Source of the DNA: an uncultured Oscillospiraceae bacterium
GTDB taxonomy: Bacteria > Bacillota > Clostridia > Oscillospirales > Oscillospiraceae
NCBI GenBank assembly: GCA_900754965.1
Contig: CAAEEO010000017.1
Span: 62,001 to 126,000 of the forward strand
DNA: 64,000 bases
Direction of reading: 5' to 3'
Shown: positions 47,027-55,100 of the stretch, in pieces
How the letters are laid out: each line of letters begins with the position of its first letter
Numbering within the stretch: position 1 is the stretch's first letter
The notes under the pieces: model-generated
Database searches by the model: none
The model's input: only the letters and a program-made list of their open reading frames with translations
Told to the model about the DNA's origin: nothing
Position numbers and translations under genes: made by a program

Positions 47027-48658
47027 ATGAGACAGTTTCAGCCCGCACTTTTCCGATGTTTGAAACAGTATTCCAAGGACCAATTTGTAAAAGACCTGGT
47101 CGCCGGCGTGATTGTGGCAATCATCGCGCTGCCCCTGTCCATCGCCCTGGCACTGGCCTCCGGCGTGGGACCGGAACAGGGTCTGTACACCGCCATTGTG
47201 GCCGGTTTTATCATCTCCTTTTTGGGCGGCAGCAATGTGCAGATTGCCGGCCCCACTGCGGCTTTTGCCTCCATCGTCGCCGGAATCGTGGCAAAAAACG
47301 GTATGGACGGTCTGGCAGTCGCCACCATTCTGGCCGGTATCATTTTGGTGATCATGGGCCTGCTCCGTATGGGCAGCATGATCAAGTACATTCCCTACAC
47401 CATCACCACCGGATTCACCGCCGGCATCGCCGTGACCATTGTCATCGGCCAGCTGAAGGATTTTCTGGGATTGACCTTCCAGGGTGCTCCCGTGGAGGCT
47501 ATGGAAAAACTGGCAGAGGTGTTCCGCTGTCTTGATACCTTTCATCCCGCCGCATTGGGTGTGGGCGCCCTGTCTCTGGCGATTTTGATTTTTTTGCCCA
47601 AATTCCTGCCCAAAATCCCGCCGTCCCTGATTGCCGTATTGGCAGGGGCCGCCGTTGTGAAACTGGCTGACCTGCCGGTGAACACCATCGGGGATCTTTA
47701 CACCATTTCCAGCGCCCTGCCCACACCGCACCTGCCGGAAGTCAGTTTCTCCCTGGTGCAGACCGTGCTGCCGGATGCGTTCACCATTGCCATTTTGGCC
47801 GCAGTGGAATCTCTGCTCAGCGCAGTTGTCGCCGATGAGATGATCGACGAGCGTCACAATTCCAATACGGAACTGGTGGCACAGGGCGTGGGCAACGCCT
47901 TCTCCGCACTGTTCGGCGGCATCCCCGCCACCGGCGCCATTGCCCGGACCGCCGCCAACATCAAAAACGGCGGCCGCACCCCTGTGGCCGGTATGATTCA
48001 CGCCGTTGTCCTGCTGCTGATCCTGGTTCTGCTGATGCCCTATGCGGCGCTGATTCCCATGCCTACTATTGCCGCCATTCTGTTTATGGTGGCCTACAAC
48101 ATGAGCGGTTGGCGTTCCTGCGTAAAACTGCTGAAAACCTCCCCCAAAAGCGACTGCGCCGTTTTCCTGCTGACCTTCACCCTCACGGTGGTATTTGACC
48201 TGGTAGTCGCCATTGTAGTCGGCGTGACCGTCGCCTGCCTGCTGTTTATGAAACGGATGGCCGATGAGGCCTCCATCCAGGAATGGGACTATGTGGAGAT
48301 CACCAACGATCCCGAAGGCAGACTGCGTCCTGTGCCGAAGAATGTCATGGTCTATGAAGTCACCGGCCCTCTGTTCTTCGGTATGGCTGATAAATTCCCC
48401 AGCATTTCTGACCTTGATCCGGAAAAACGAATCATCATCGTCCGAATGCGCAGCGTCCCCGCTGTGGATACCACCGCTATGAACAGCATCCGGAAACTCT
48501 GGGAAGAGTGCCGCCGCCACGATGTCTACACCATTTTCTCCCACGTCAATGACCAGCCCATGTCGGTCTTCCGGAAGTCCGGATTCTTGGAAGAAGTTGG
48601 CGAAGAGTTCTTCCAGCCCAACATTGATGCAGCTCTGGAAATGGCCAAAAAACTGTAA
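47027..48658 (+). CDS. SulP-family anion transporter with STAS domain
   Basis: A 543-residue inner-membrane transporter. About twelve to fourteen helices fill residues 20-430, with family motifs VAGVIVAIIALPLSIALALASGVGPEQGLYTAIVAG (about residues 26-60) and GGIPATGAIARTAANIKNGGRTPVAGMIHA (about 303-332). A cytoplasmic STAS domain follows from about residue 435 (VTGPLFFGMADKF...RMRSVPAVDTTAMNSI). Sulfate, bicarbonate or a dicarboxylate are possible substrates; the neighbours do not decide. The ATG at 47027 has AGAGAGGA upstream. Confidence 0.92.
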   Translation: MRQFQPALFRCLKQYSKDQFVKDLVAGVIVAIIALPLSIALALASGVGPEQGLYTAIVAGFIISFLGGSNVQIAGPTAAFASIVAGIVAKNGMDGLAVATILAGIILVIMGLLRMGSMIKYIPYTITTGFTAGIAVTIVIGQLKDFLGLTFQGAPVEAMEKLAEVFRCLDTFHPAALGVGALSLAILIFLPKFLPKIPPSLIAVLAGAAVVKLADLPVNTIGDLYTISSALPTPHLPEVSFSLVQTVLPDAFTIAILAAVESLLSAVVADEMIDERHNSNTELVAQGVGNAFSALFGGIPATGAIARTAANIKNGGRTPVAGMIHAVVLLLILVLLMPYAALIPMPTIAAILFMVAYNMSGWRSCVKLLKTSPKSDCAVFLLTFTLTVVFDLVVAIVVGVTVACLLFMKRMADEASIQEWDYVEITNDPEGRLRPVPKNVMVYEVTGPLFFGMADKFPSISDLDPEKRIIIVRMRSVPAVDTTAMNSIRKLWEECRRHDVYTIFSHVNDQPMSVFRKSGFLEEVGEEFFQPNIDAALEMAKKL

Positions 48659-48667
48659 TATGGATCG

Positions 48668-48712
48668 AAAAAGGATTGACATACTTGACTGGTATTTGTC
48701 AATCCTTTTTTT
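48668..48712 (+). terminator. Terminator after sulP
   Basis: AAAAAGGATTGACA and TGTCAATCCTTTTT form a 14-bp stem followed by TTT. Confidence 0.92.
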
Positions 48713-48841
48713 GATTTCCAATGACAAATTATTGGCAAAAAAATCGTTTACTTTGTCAATAGTATTTGTGGTACACATACGCTACAATGGTTTCACATTC
48801 CGTATGTTATTTGTGCAAACCGCACAGGAAGGAGTATTACT

Positions 48842-49351
48842 ATGGATGAATTGAAACAGTTGATCGCAAAAGAGGCTATTCGCGACCAGATCTACAACTA
48901 CTGCCGTGCTCTGGACCGGATTGACAACGAACTGGGTTACACCATCTTCTCCGAGGACGCAAAGGTTGACTACGGCCCCACTTACAGAGGCACCGGCCGC
49001 GGATTCATCGATATGATGCTGGATATGCACCGCACCATGGTGTCCACCCACCATGTGATGTCCAACATCCTTATCAAGCTGAACGACGACTGCACCAAGG
49101 CCGCCAGCGAGACTTATATGTACGCAGGCTGCAAATACAAAAACAAAAAGGGCGAGGCCAGCTTTACTGTTGAAGCACGCTGCCGCGACATTGATAAATG
49201 GGAACTGCAGAATGGCAAGTGGGTCATCACCGAGCGTATCGTTGCCGGCGACAACACCTTCATGGTCACTCCTCGTTACTTCGACGACTACAACGGCGGT
49301 CGCGACACTGTCAGAGACGTCTCCTACGACTTCTTTGATTCCATTAAATAA
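48842..49351 (+). CDS. SnoaL-like/NTF2-fold protein
   Basis: A 169-residue member of the SnoaL-type (nuclear transport factor 2 fold) family. The pattern AIRDQIYNYCRALDRIDNELGYTIFSEDAKVDYG at residues 12-45 and the STHHVMSN segment near residue 68 are typical of dehydratase/isomerase-like members (scytalone dehydratase and bile-acid dehydratase relatives). ARCRDIDKWELQNGKWVITER near residue 112 completes the fold. Substrate is unknown. AGGAAGGAG precedes the ATG. Codon use looks strongly optimised (GAC, AAC, CTG, GGC), suggesting high expression. Confidence 0.85.
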   Translation: MDELKQLIAKEAIRDQIYNYCRALDRIDNELGYTIFSEDAKVDYGPTYRGTGRGFIDMMLDMHRTMVSTHHVMSNILIKLNDDCTKAASETYMYAGCKYKNKKGEASFTVEARCRDIDKWELQNGKWVITERIVAGDNTFMVTPRYFDDYNGGRDTVRDVSYDFFDSIK

Positions 49352-49370
49352 AAACCCTAATAGGTATGCA

Positions 49371-49402
49371 AAAAGCCTGGGACATGGTTCCCAGGCTTTT
49401 TT
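49371..49402. terminator. Terminator after the SnoaL-like gene
   Basis: AAAAGCCTGGG and CCCAGGCTTTT form an 11-bp stem followed by TT; A-rich on the other side. Confidence 0.88.
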
Positions 49403-49452
49403 GTCAGTATAGTATTAGAGCATCTTTCCATCTTCGGATACAAGTACCGGTA

Positions 49453-49490
49453 AAAAAACAGCTCCCACCATCAGATGGGAGCTGTTTTTT
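49453..49490. terminator. Terminator after ridA
   Basis: AAAAAACAGCTCCCA and TGGGAGCTGTTTTTT form a 15-bp stem with an 8-nt loop, T-rich on both strands, 28 bp after the ridA stop. Confidence 0.92.
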
Positions 49491-49517
49491 ATCGGGAAAT
49501 ATCGGAAAGAGAATGGC

Positions 49518-49895
49518 TTACTTACCAGTGACCGCGATGATTTCCACTTCGCACTTCACGCCTTTGGGCAGATCCTTCACTGCCACGCAGGAACGTGCAG
49601 GTTTGCCGGTGAAGTACTCGGCATAAACGGCATTGAATGCAGCGAAGTCGCCAATGTCAGCCAGGAAGCAGGTGGTCTTGATCACGTCTTCAAAGGTCAG
49701 ACCGGCAGCGGTCAGGATACCCTTTACGTTCTCGCAGGACTGTTTAGCCTGTTCCTCAATGGTGGTACCTACCACTTCACCGGTCACAGGGCTCAGAGGA
49801 ACCTGGCCGGAGGCAAACAGAAAGCCGTTGGCTTCGATGGCCTGAGAATAGGGACCGATGGCTGCAGGTGCATTTTCCGTGCTAATGTATTTCAT
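49518..49895 (-). CDS. ridA: RidA-family enamine/imine deaminase
   Basis: Hydrolyses reactive 2-aminoacrylate and 2-aminocrotonate released by PLP-dependent serine/threonine dehydratases, protecting PLP enzymes. The 125-residue sequence carries AIGPYSQAI near residue 12, FASGQVPLSP near residue 27, the conserved Arg of PARSCVAV near residue 103 and CEVEIIAV at the end. It closes the serine/threonine degradation operon, which matches its biochemical role. GGAAAGGA precedes the ATG. Confidence 0.95.
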   Translation of the reverse strand: MKYISTENAPAAIGPYSQAIEANGFLFASGQVPLSPVTGEVVGTTIEEQAKQSCENVKGILTAAGLTFEDVIKTTCFLADIGDFAAFNAVYAEYFTGKPARSCVAVKDLPKGVKCEVEIIAVTGK

Positions 49896-49931
49896 AATTC
49901 GCAGATCCTTTCCTCCCCAATAGGGGTACGA

Positions 49932-51146
49932 TTAAGCTTTTGCTTCTTTCTTGCTCTTGCTCTTGCCGGTGATGGCATCCATGAACACTGCGATTGCGCC
50001 GTCGCCAGTGACGTTGCAAGCGGTGCCGAAGGAGTCCTGAGCAATGTACAGAGCGATCATCAGACCCAGCATATCCTGGTCAAAGCCCAGCATGGACTCC
50101 AGAATACCCAGAGCAGCCATGACAGCGCCGCCGGGCACGCCGGGAGCTGCGACCATGGTCACGCCCAGCATCAGAATGAACGGGAACATCTGGCCGAAGG
50201 TCACGCTCTGACCCAGCATCATCATGACAGCAATGGAGCAGCTGGTCAGGGTGATGGTAGAACCGGACAGGTGAATGGTTGCGCACAGGGGGCAAACGAA
50301 CTGAGCGATAGCGTCGGACACGCCGTTCTTCTTGGTGCACTCCACGGTCACGGGAATGGTAGCAGCGGAGGACTGGGTGCCGATAGCGGTGGTGTATGCG
50401 GGGATCATGTTCTTGATCAGGCCGAAGGGGTTCTTCTTAGCCACAGCACCTGCAATGGTGTACTGCAGGATGATGATCACGATGTGCAGGCAGATGACCA
50501 CTGCAAAGACCTTGATGAAGGAGGTCATCAGCTCCATGATGGTGCCAGCGTAGGTCAGCTTTGCAAAGATGCCGTAAACATGCAGGGGCAGCAGGGGGAT
50601 GATGATGCCGCCAACCAGTTTCTCAATGATGCCGCCGAAATCGACCATGACCTTCTTCAGACCCTCAGCCTTGCACACAGCGATGCCCAGACCCAGGATG
50701 AAGGAGATGATCAGTGCGGACATAACGCCCATGATGGCAGGCATATCAATGTTGAAGAAAGTGGCCAGAACGGTCTCTTCAGCGTTCTCAGCATCGGTGA
50801 TGAACATGCCAGCCTCAACCAGATGGGGGAACAGACCCATATCCACAGCATATGCCAAAGAACCAGCAATAATAGTGGAACCGTAAGCGACCAGAGTGGT
50901 GATAGCCAGGGTCTTACCTGCGCCTTCACCCAGGTCAGCAATACCGGGCACCACAAAGCCAATAATGATCAGGGGAATGCAGAAGTTGATGAAGTTACCG
51001 AAAATGCTGTTGTAAGTTGCACCCAGGCGGATGATGACTTCACCAGCATTGCCGATTCTCTGTGCCAGGAAACCGACTGCGATACCAATGACGATCGCAA
51101 TGATCAGTTTCGGCAGCAGGCCGAGTTTTTTCTTTTGATTCTCCAT
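49932..51146 (-). CDS. Dicarboxylate/amino acid:cation symporter (DAACS), probable serine/threonine importer
   Basis: A 404-residue Na+- or H+-coupled transporter with eight helices and two re-entrant loops. AIGTQSSAATIPVTVEC near residue 259 is the HP1 serine-rich loop, APGVPGGAVMAALGIL near residue 330 is HP2, and CNVTGDGAIAVFMD near residue 376 is the substrate-binding TM8. SstT-like specificity for serine and threonine is inferred from the flanking dehydratases. Its Shine-Dalgarno AGGAGG lies 31 nt from the ATG, with a hairpin filling all but seven bases of the gap. Confidence 0.9.
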   Translation of the reverse strand: MENQKKKLGLLPKLIIAIVIGIAVGFLAQRIGNAGEVIIRLGATYNSIFGNFINFCIPLIIIGFVVPGIADLGEGAGKTLAITTLVAYGSTIIAGSLAYAVDMGLFPHLVEAGMFITDAENAEETVLATFFNIDMPAIMGVMSALIISFILGLGIAVCKAEGLKKVMVDFGGIIEKLVGGIIIPLLPLHVYGIFAKLTYAGTIMELMTSFIKVFAVVICLHIVIIILQYTIAGAVAKKNPFGLIKNMIPAYTTAIGTQSSAATIPVTVECTKKNGVSDAIAQFVCPLCATIHLSGSTITLTSCSIAVMMMLGQSVTFGQMFPFILMLGVTMVAAPGVPGGAVMAALGILESMLGFDQDMLGLMIALYIAQDSFGTACNVTGDGAIAVFMDAITGKSKSKKEAKA

Positions 51147-51153
51147 ACCTTTT

Positions 51154-51183
51154 GTCTCAGACTTTTTCGTCCGAGACCCTCCT
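51154..51183 (-). promoter_or_regulatory. Hairpin inserted between Shine-Dalgarno and start codon of the symporter gene
   Basis: On the minus strand AGGAGG (51178-51183) directly abuts a stem GTCTCGGAC/GTCTGAGAC (51154-51162 with 51169-51177, one G-U pair, loop GAAAAA). After it come AAAAGGT and the ATG. Folding would bring the ribosome site to seven bases from the start; unfolded it is 31 bases away. Confidence 0.6.
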
Positions 51184-51240
51184 TTTCTTTTCTTTTTTTA
51201 TAAAACCCGAAGGTATTTACAACAACTTGACAGGTGTGGG

Positions 51241-52431
51241 TCACTCGCCCAGCAGCATATAGCCGGAATTTTTCAGAGCCTCATGAATCTGTGCCACGTG
51301 CTCGGTGTTCCGGGTCTCCAGAACCATGGACACCACACAGACATTCACTTCTGCCTCTTTGTCCTCACGCTTGTGGTCCACGCTCATAATATTGGCGCCG
51401 GTGTCGGCAATGATCTGCAGCAGATGATTCAGCTGACCGGGCTTGTCCACCACTTTGGTCTTGATCTCGGCAATACGGCCGGTCTTGATCAGGCCCTTGG
51501 TGAGGATACGGGACAGGGTGGTCACATCCACATTACCACCGGAAACCACGCACACGGTCTTCTTGGTCATATCTACCTTGCCGTACAGGCAGGCAGCCAC
51601 CGGAGTTGCACCGGCGCCCTCTGCCACGGTCTTGCTCTTCTCCAGCAGAGCCAGAATGGCTGCGCAGATCTCGTCCTCAGTGACGGTGACCACTTCGTCC
51701 ACATATTTCTGAACCATTTCGAAGGTCAGGTTACCGGGAGTCAGCACATGGATACCGTCAGCAATGGTATTGCCATCGGGCACCGTGGTGATCTGGCCGT
51801 TCTTCCGGGACTCATACATAGAGGGCACGGTCGCAGCCTGCACGCCGATGACCTTGCACTCGGGTTTGAGCTGCTTAATGGTGAATGCCACACCGGAAAT
51901 CAGACCGCCGCCGCCGATAGGCACCACAATCTGCTCCACTTCGGGCAGCTGCTGGATGATCTCCAGAGCGATGGTGCCCTGTCCGGCCATCACATACTCA
52001 TCGTTGAAGGGATGGGCAAAAGTGTATCCGTGCTCCTGGGTCAGGCGCTCAGCCTCCCGGGCAGCGTCGTCGTACACACCGTCCACCAGCACCACTTCCG
52101 CACCGTAGCCCTTGGTTGCCTCTACCTTGGCAATGGGAGCACCGGCGGGCATGCAGATGACGGACTTGATGCCGTTCTTCGTTGCGGACAGTGCCACGCC
52201 CTGGGCATGGTTGCCAGCAGAGCAGGCGATCACGCCCTTGGATTTTTCCTCAGCGGTCAGGCTGCTGATCTTGTTGTAAGCGCCGCGCAGCTTGAAAGAG
52301 CCGGTCAGCTGCAGATTTTCAGATTTGATATACACATTCTCGCCAATGGCGGGTGCGGGGTTCAGGGGCGTAACGCGAGCCACATCTTTCAGTCTCTTCT
52401 GTGCCTCATAGATCATTCCGAGTGTAAGCAT
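51241..52431 (-). CDS. Threonine ammonia-lyase (threonine dehydratase)
   Basis: PLP enzyme converting threonine to 2-oxobutyrate and ammonia (also acting on serine). ENLQLTGSFKLRGA near residue 39 contains the Schiff-base lysine, SAGNHAQGVALSA near residue 72 and PIGGGGLISG near residue 167 bind PLP phosphate. An ACT domain occupies about residues 320-396. The length (396) and single ACT-like tail fit the catabolic/short biosynthetic form rather than long IlvA. ATG follows GGAGG by nine bases, 4 bases past the sdaAA stop. The operon context favours a catabolic (TdcB-like) role. Confidence 0.93.
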   Translation of the reverse strand: MLTLGMIYEAQKRLKDVARVTPLNPAPAIGENVYIKSENLQLTGSFKLRGAYNKISSLTAEEKSKGVIACSAGNHAQGVALSATKNGIKSVICMPAGAPIAKVEATKGYGAEVVLVDGVYDDAAREAERLTQEHGYTFAHPFNDEYVMAGQGTIALEIIQQLPEVEQIVVPIGGGGLISGVAFTIKQLKPECKVIGVQAATVPSMYESRKNGQITTVPDGNTIADGIHVLTPGNLTFEMVQKYVDEVVTVTEDEICAAILALLEKSKTVAEGAGATPVAACLYGKVDMTKKTVCVVSGGNVDVTTLSRILTKGLIKTGRIAEIKTKVVDKPGQLNHLLQIIADTGANIMSVDHKREDKEAEVNVCVVSMVLETRNTEHVAQIHEALKNSGYMLLGE

Positions 52432-52435
52432 AAAT

Positions 52436-53314
52436 TCATTCCTCCGTCTTTCCAAAAACTTTGTCTGCTAATTGTTTCCCAGTAGGTGTCGCAGCCAGAC
52501 CGCCCCTTGCAGTTTCTTTCAGGTCGGAGTGCATACTGTCGCCTATCCGTTTCATAGACCAGATGACTTCATCTGCCGGAATCTTGCTTTCAATCCCAGC
52601 CAGAGCCATTTCCGCCGCAGTGAAGGCATTCGCCGTTCCCATGGCGTTTCGTTTGATGCAGGGAATCTCCACCAATCCGGCTACCGGATCGCATACGAGT
52701 CCCAGCACATTTTTCAGTGCGATGGCACAGGCGTGTTCCGCCATGGCGGGGGTGCCGCCGCACATTTCCACCAATGCGGATGCCGCCATAGCACTGGCAC
52801 TGCCGCATTCCGCCTGGCAGCCGCCTTCGGCGCCGGCAATGGTGGCGTTCCGGGCAATGACCATGCCCACTGCAGAGGCCGTGAACAGTGCCATCACTGC
52901 CTGTTCCTCCGGAATCTGCCGCTGCTCCATCACCGTCAGCACGCAGGCCGGCAGGATTCCGCAGCTGCCTGCCGTGGGCGCTGCAACAATGCGGCCCATG
53001 CAGGCGTTGGTCTCCGACACGGCGATGGCCTTGGTCAGTGCACTGACGAACACCGGGCCGGTCAGATTTTGTTCCATCCGCTGATTCATTTTCCACGCGT
53101 CGCCGCCGGTCAGGCCGCTGGTGGAGCGGAGATCTTTTTCCATGCCGGACTGCACAGATTCCTGCATCACATGCAGGCTGTGCCGCATCCGCTGGAACAC
53201 CTCGTCCCGGTCGATCCCAAGTTCTTCCGCCTCGTCCCGCAAAATCACTTCTCCAAGGGAGATCTGCTGGGCCTCGGCCCGCTGAACCAGCTCACGAAGA
53301 GCATCATATTTCAT
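52436..53314 (-). CDS. sdaAA: L-serine dehydratase, iron-sulfur-dependent, alpha subunit
   Basis: Catalytic subunit of the [4Fe-4S] serine dehydratase (serine to pyruvate and ammonia). The 292-residue sequence shows the family segments AAPTAGSCGILPACVL near residue 109, GAEGGCQAECGSASAMAA near residue 157 and NVLGLVCDPVAGLVEIPCIKRNAMG near residue 202, which supply the cluster cysteines. It follows sdaAB by 12 bases, as in Bacillus and clostridia. Confidence 0.96.
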   Translation of the reverse strand: MKYDALRELVQRAEAQQISLGEVILRDEAEELGIDRDEVFQRMRHSLHVMQESVQSGMEKDLRSTSGLTGGDAWKMNQRMEQNLTGPVFVSALTKAIAVSETNACMGRIVAAPTAGSCGILPACVLTVMEQRQIPEEQAVMALFTASAVGMVIARNATIAGAEGGCQAECGSASAMAASALVEMCGGTPAMAEHACAIALKNVLGLVCDPVAGLVEIPCIKRNAMGTANAFTAAEMALAGIESKIPADEVIWSMKRIGDSMHSDLKETARGGLAATPTGKQLADKVFGKTEE

Positions 53315-53326
53315 GCAAACGCCTCC

Positions 53327-53986
53327 TCAAATTGCGGGCAGCAAAATCGAATCATATACATTGGGGTACCGGCGGATCAATTCGTTGACGGATGAGTCCA
53401 TCTCGCCGTCGATCTCAATGACCATCACGGCCACGCCCCCTTTGTCACCCCGGCGCAGCTCAAACTTGCCGATATTCACGCCCCGGCGTGCCAAAATGTT
53501 GGTCACATCGGAAATCATACCCGGCGTGTCCAAATGATACACCAGCAGCGTGATACATTCACCGGAAATATCCACAGAAGTTCCGTTGATACGCCGGATG
53601 CTGATCCGTCCGCCGCCCAGAGAGGCGCCTTCTACCTCCTGCGTCTTTCCGCTGTCCCCTACCAGCTTCAAAAGCACGGTGTTGGGGTGTGCATCTTCGA
53701 TCTGGGCAGTATGAAACCGGTAGTCCAATCCCTCCTGCCCTGCCAGTTCCAAACTGTTTCGAATCCGCAGATCGTCGGTGTCCATTCCCATCAGACCGGC
53801 CACGATAGCCTTGTCTGTACCATGTCCCTGATACGTCCGGGAAAAGGAACCGGAAAAGTAAATGTCCGCCTGCCGGACCGGTTCTCCCAGGATTCCCCGG
53901 GCATATTTTCCGATACGAACCGCCCCAGCTGTATGCGAACTGGAAGGGCCGATCATGATCGGGCCGATGATATCAAATGCGTCCAT
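53327..53986 (-). CDS. sdaAB: L-serine dehydratase, iron-sulfur-dependent, beta subunit
   Basis: Partner subunit, 219 residues. FDIIGPIMIGPSSSHTAGAVRIG at residues 4-26 is the serine-dehydratase beta signature, and a C-terminal ACT domain (LLVYHLDTPGMISDVTNILARRGVNIG, about residues 147-173) probably senses serine. The start ATG (MDAFDI) has GGGAG eight bases upstream, whereas an upstream ATG lies past the leader. It is first in the operon. Confidence 0.95.
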   Translation of the reverse strand: MDAFDIIGPIMIGPSSSHTAGAVRIGKYARGILGEPVRQADIYFSGSFSRTYQGHGTDKAIVAGLMGMDTDDLRIRNSLELAGQEGLDYRFHTAQIEDAHPNTVLLKLVGDSGKTQEVEGASLGGGRISIRRINGTSVDISGECITLLVYHLDTPGMISDVTNILARRGVNIGKFELRRGDKGGVAVMVIEIDGEMDSSVNELIRRYPNVYDSILLPAI

Positions 53987-54028
53987 CAGAAACACTCCCT
54001 TCCTATTTTGATTTTTCATTCTGAAGCC

Positions 54029-54057
54029 AGTATAGCAGAGATTCTTTCAGTCCTCAA
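54029..54057 (-). promoter_or_regulatory. Promoter of the serine/threonine degradation operon
   Basis: Minus-strand TTGAGG (54052-54057), 17 bp, TATACT (54029-54034), about 40 bp before sdaAB. Confidence 0.65.
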
Positions 54058-54359
54058 TGCACAATTATGACAAATCTGTCCCTGTTCTGTGGACAACCTG
54101 CCGAATTACATTCATTCTCCATTCACTTTTTGTATATTTTTTGATTATGCACTCAATTCAATACATTTTTCTTGCAATTTCAGAAAAATCATTTTTTTCT
54201 CGTACACTTTTTCACTTTTACGCAAGAAAGAATCTGCCATTTTTTGATGTTTTTCTCCATTTTCAGGAAAATCGAACTCCGTTCCCCCGGGTATTCACCC
54301 AGAGTGCCATATTTTCGCAAAACGAATGTCTTTTCACAAAAGACACTTCTTGCGTGAGT
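54058..54359. other. T-rich gene-free gap
   Basis: No gene is supported here; the single long plus-strand frame through it has no ribosome site and continues antisense into the TraX gene. A small hairpin TCTTTT/AAAAGA near 54333-54351, with TTTTG on the minus strand, may end the TraX transcript. Confidence 0.5.
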
Positions 54360-55100
54360 TCAAGTCAATGCCTGCTGTATCAGCCACAAAATCAGCATGT
54401 GGACAGGGTAAAAGGCATAGCAGGCATACTGCAAAGGCTTGCTGTGATAGCCCTGCTTTCCATTATACAGCCAAATGGGAACCAACGCGAGCACTGCCAG
54501 CGCCTGCTGATAGAAAGAAATCGTATGGCCAAACACCTGAATCTCCAGGATCAAACTGCCAAGCAAGGAGGTATTGATCCAGATCATCCCCAACAGCTGC
54601 AATACCCAACCGAATCGCAGTCCCCGGGTCCAGTAGAACAGGAACACCATCAGCATCCCACTGCCAAAATAATCCACCATAGCCAGATCGCCCAGGAAAT
54701 ATCCTACCACGCCGCAAAGAGCGCTGACTATCAGGAATTTCCAGGGCGTGCCCCGGAACCGTTCCATCAGACTCATAAACAGCAGTGCCAACAGGAAGGT
54801 GAACATCACATTCTGATGGAAAGGATACAGGAATGTGCTCCCATACATTAAATCAAAGGGAATCTCCGACACCAGGGCAAAAAACAGCATTCGTTTCAGA
54901 TACCGTTTCCGGTCATGGGTCTGGTAAAATCCCTCCACGATTTGAAAAGCAAAAATGGGAAAGGCAAGCCGGCCAATATTGGTACACCAGGCGCTGCCGG
55001 GCAGAACTGTGGCCCATGCGTGGTCGCAGAGCATCAGAAACATGGCCAGCAGTTTGAGGTGCAAGGCATTCAGGCATTTCAGCGACTGTAATTTGTTCAC
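54360..55100 (-). CDS. TraX-family membrane protein
   Basis: A 246-residue polytopic protein with about eight helices. The N-terminus LKLLAMFLMLCDHAWATVLP with the conserved LxxMxxDH pattern and RLAFPIFAFQIVEGFYQTHDRKRYLKRM near residue 44 are the TraX hallmarks. The founding member acetylates F-pilin, but chromosomal Firmicute copies have no known substrate. No conjugation genes are nearby. Its ATG overlaps the dus stop by four bases, so they are coupled. Confidence 0.9.
   Translation of the reverse strand: MNKLQSLKCLNALHLKLLAMFLMLCDHAWATVLPGSAWCTNIGRLAFPIFAFQIVEGFYQTHDRKRYLKRMLFFALVSEIPFDLMYGSTFLYPFHQNVMFTFLLALLFMSLMERFRGTPWKFLIVSALCGVVGYFLGDLAMVDYFGSGMLMVFLFYWTRGLRFGWVLQLLGMIWINTSLLGSLILEIQVFGHTISFYQQALAVLALVPIWLYNGKQGYHSKPLQYACYAFYPVHMLILWLIQQALT

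Noticed and set aside
46973..48778. 601-codon minus-strand frame opposite sulP
   Set aside because: It is antisense to a clear SulP transporter and composed of His/Gln/Gly/Asp-rich shadow sequence.
54057..54851. 264-codon plus-strand frame across the T-rich gap
   Set aside because: Its first part is low-complexity T-rich and its second part is antisense to TraX; no ribosome site.
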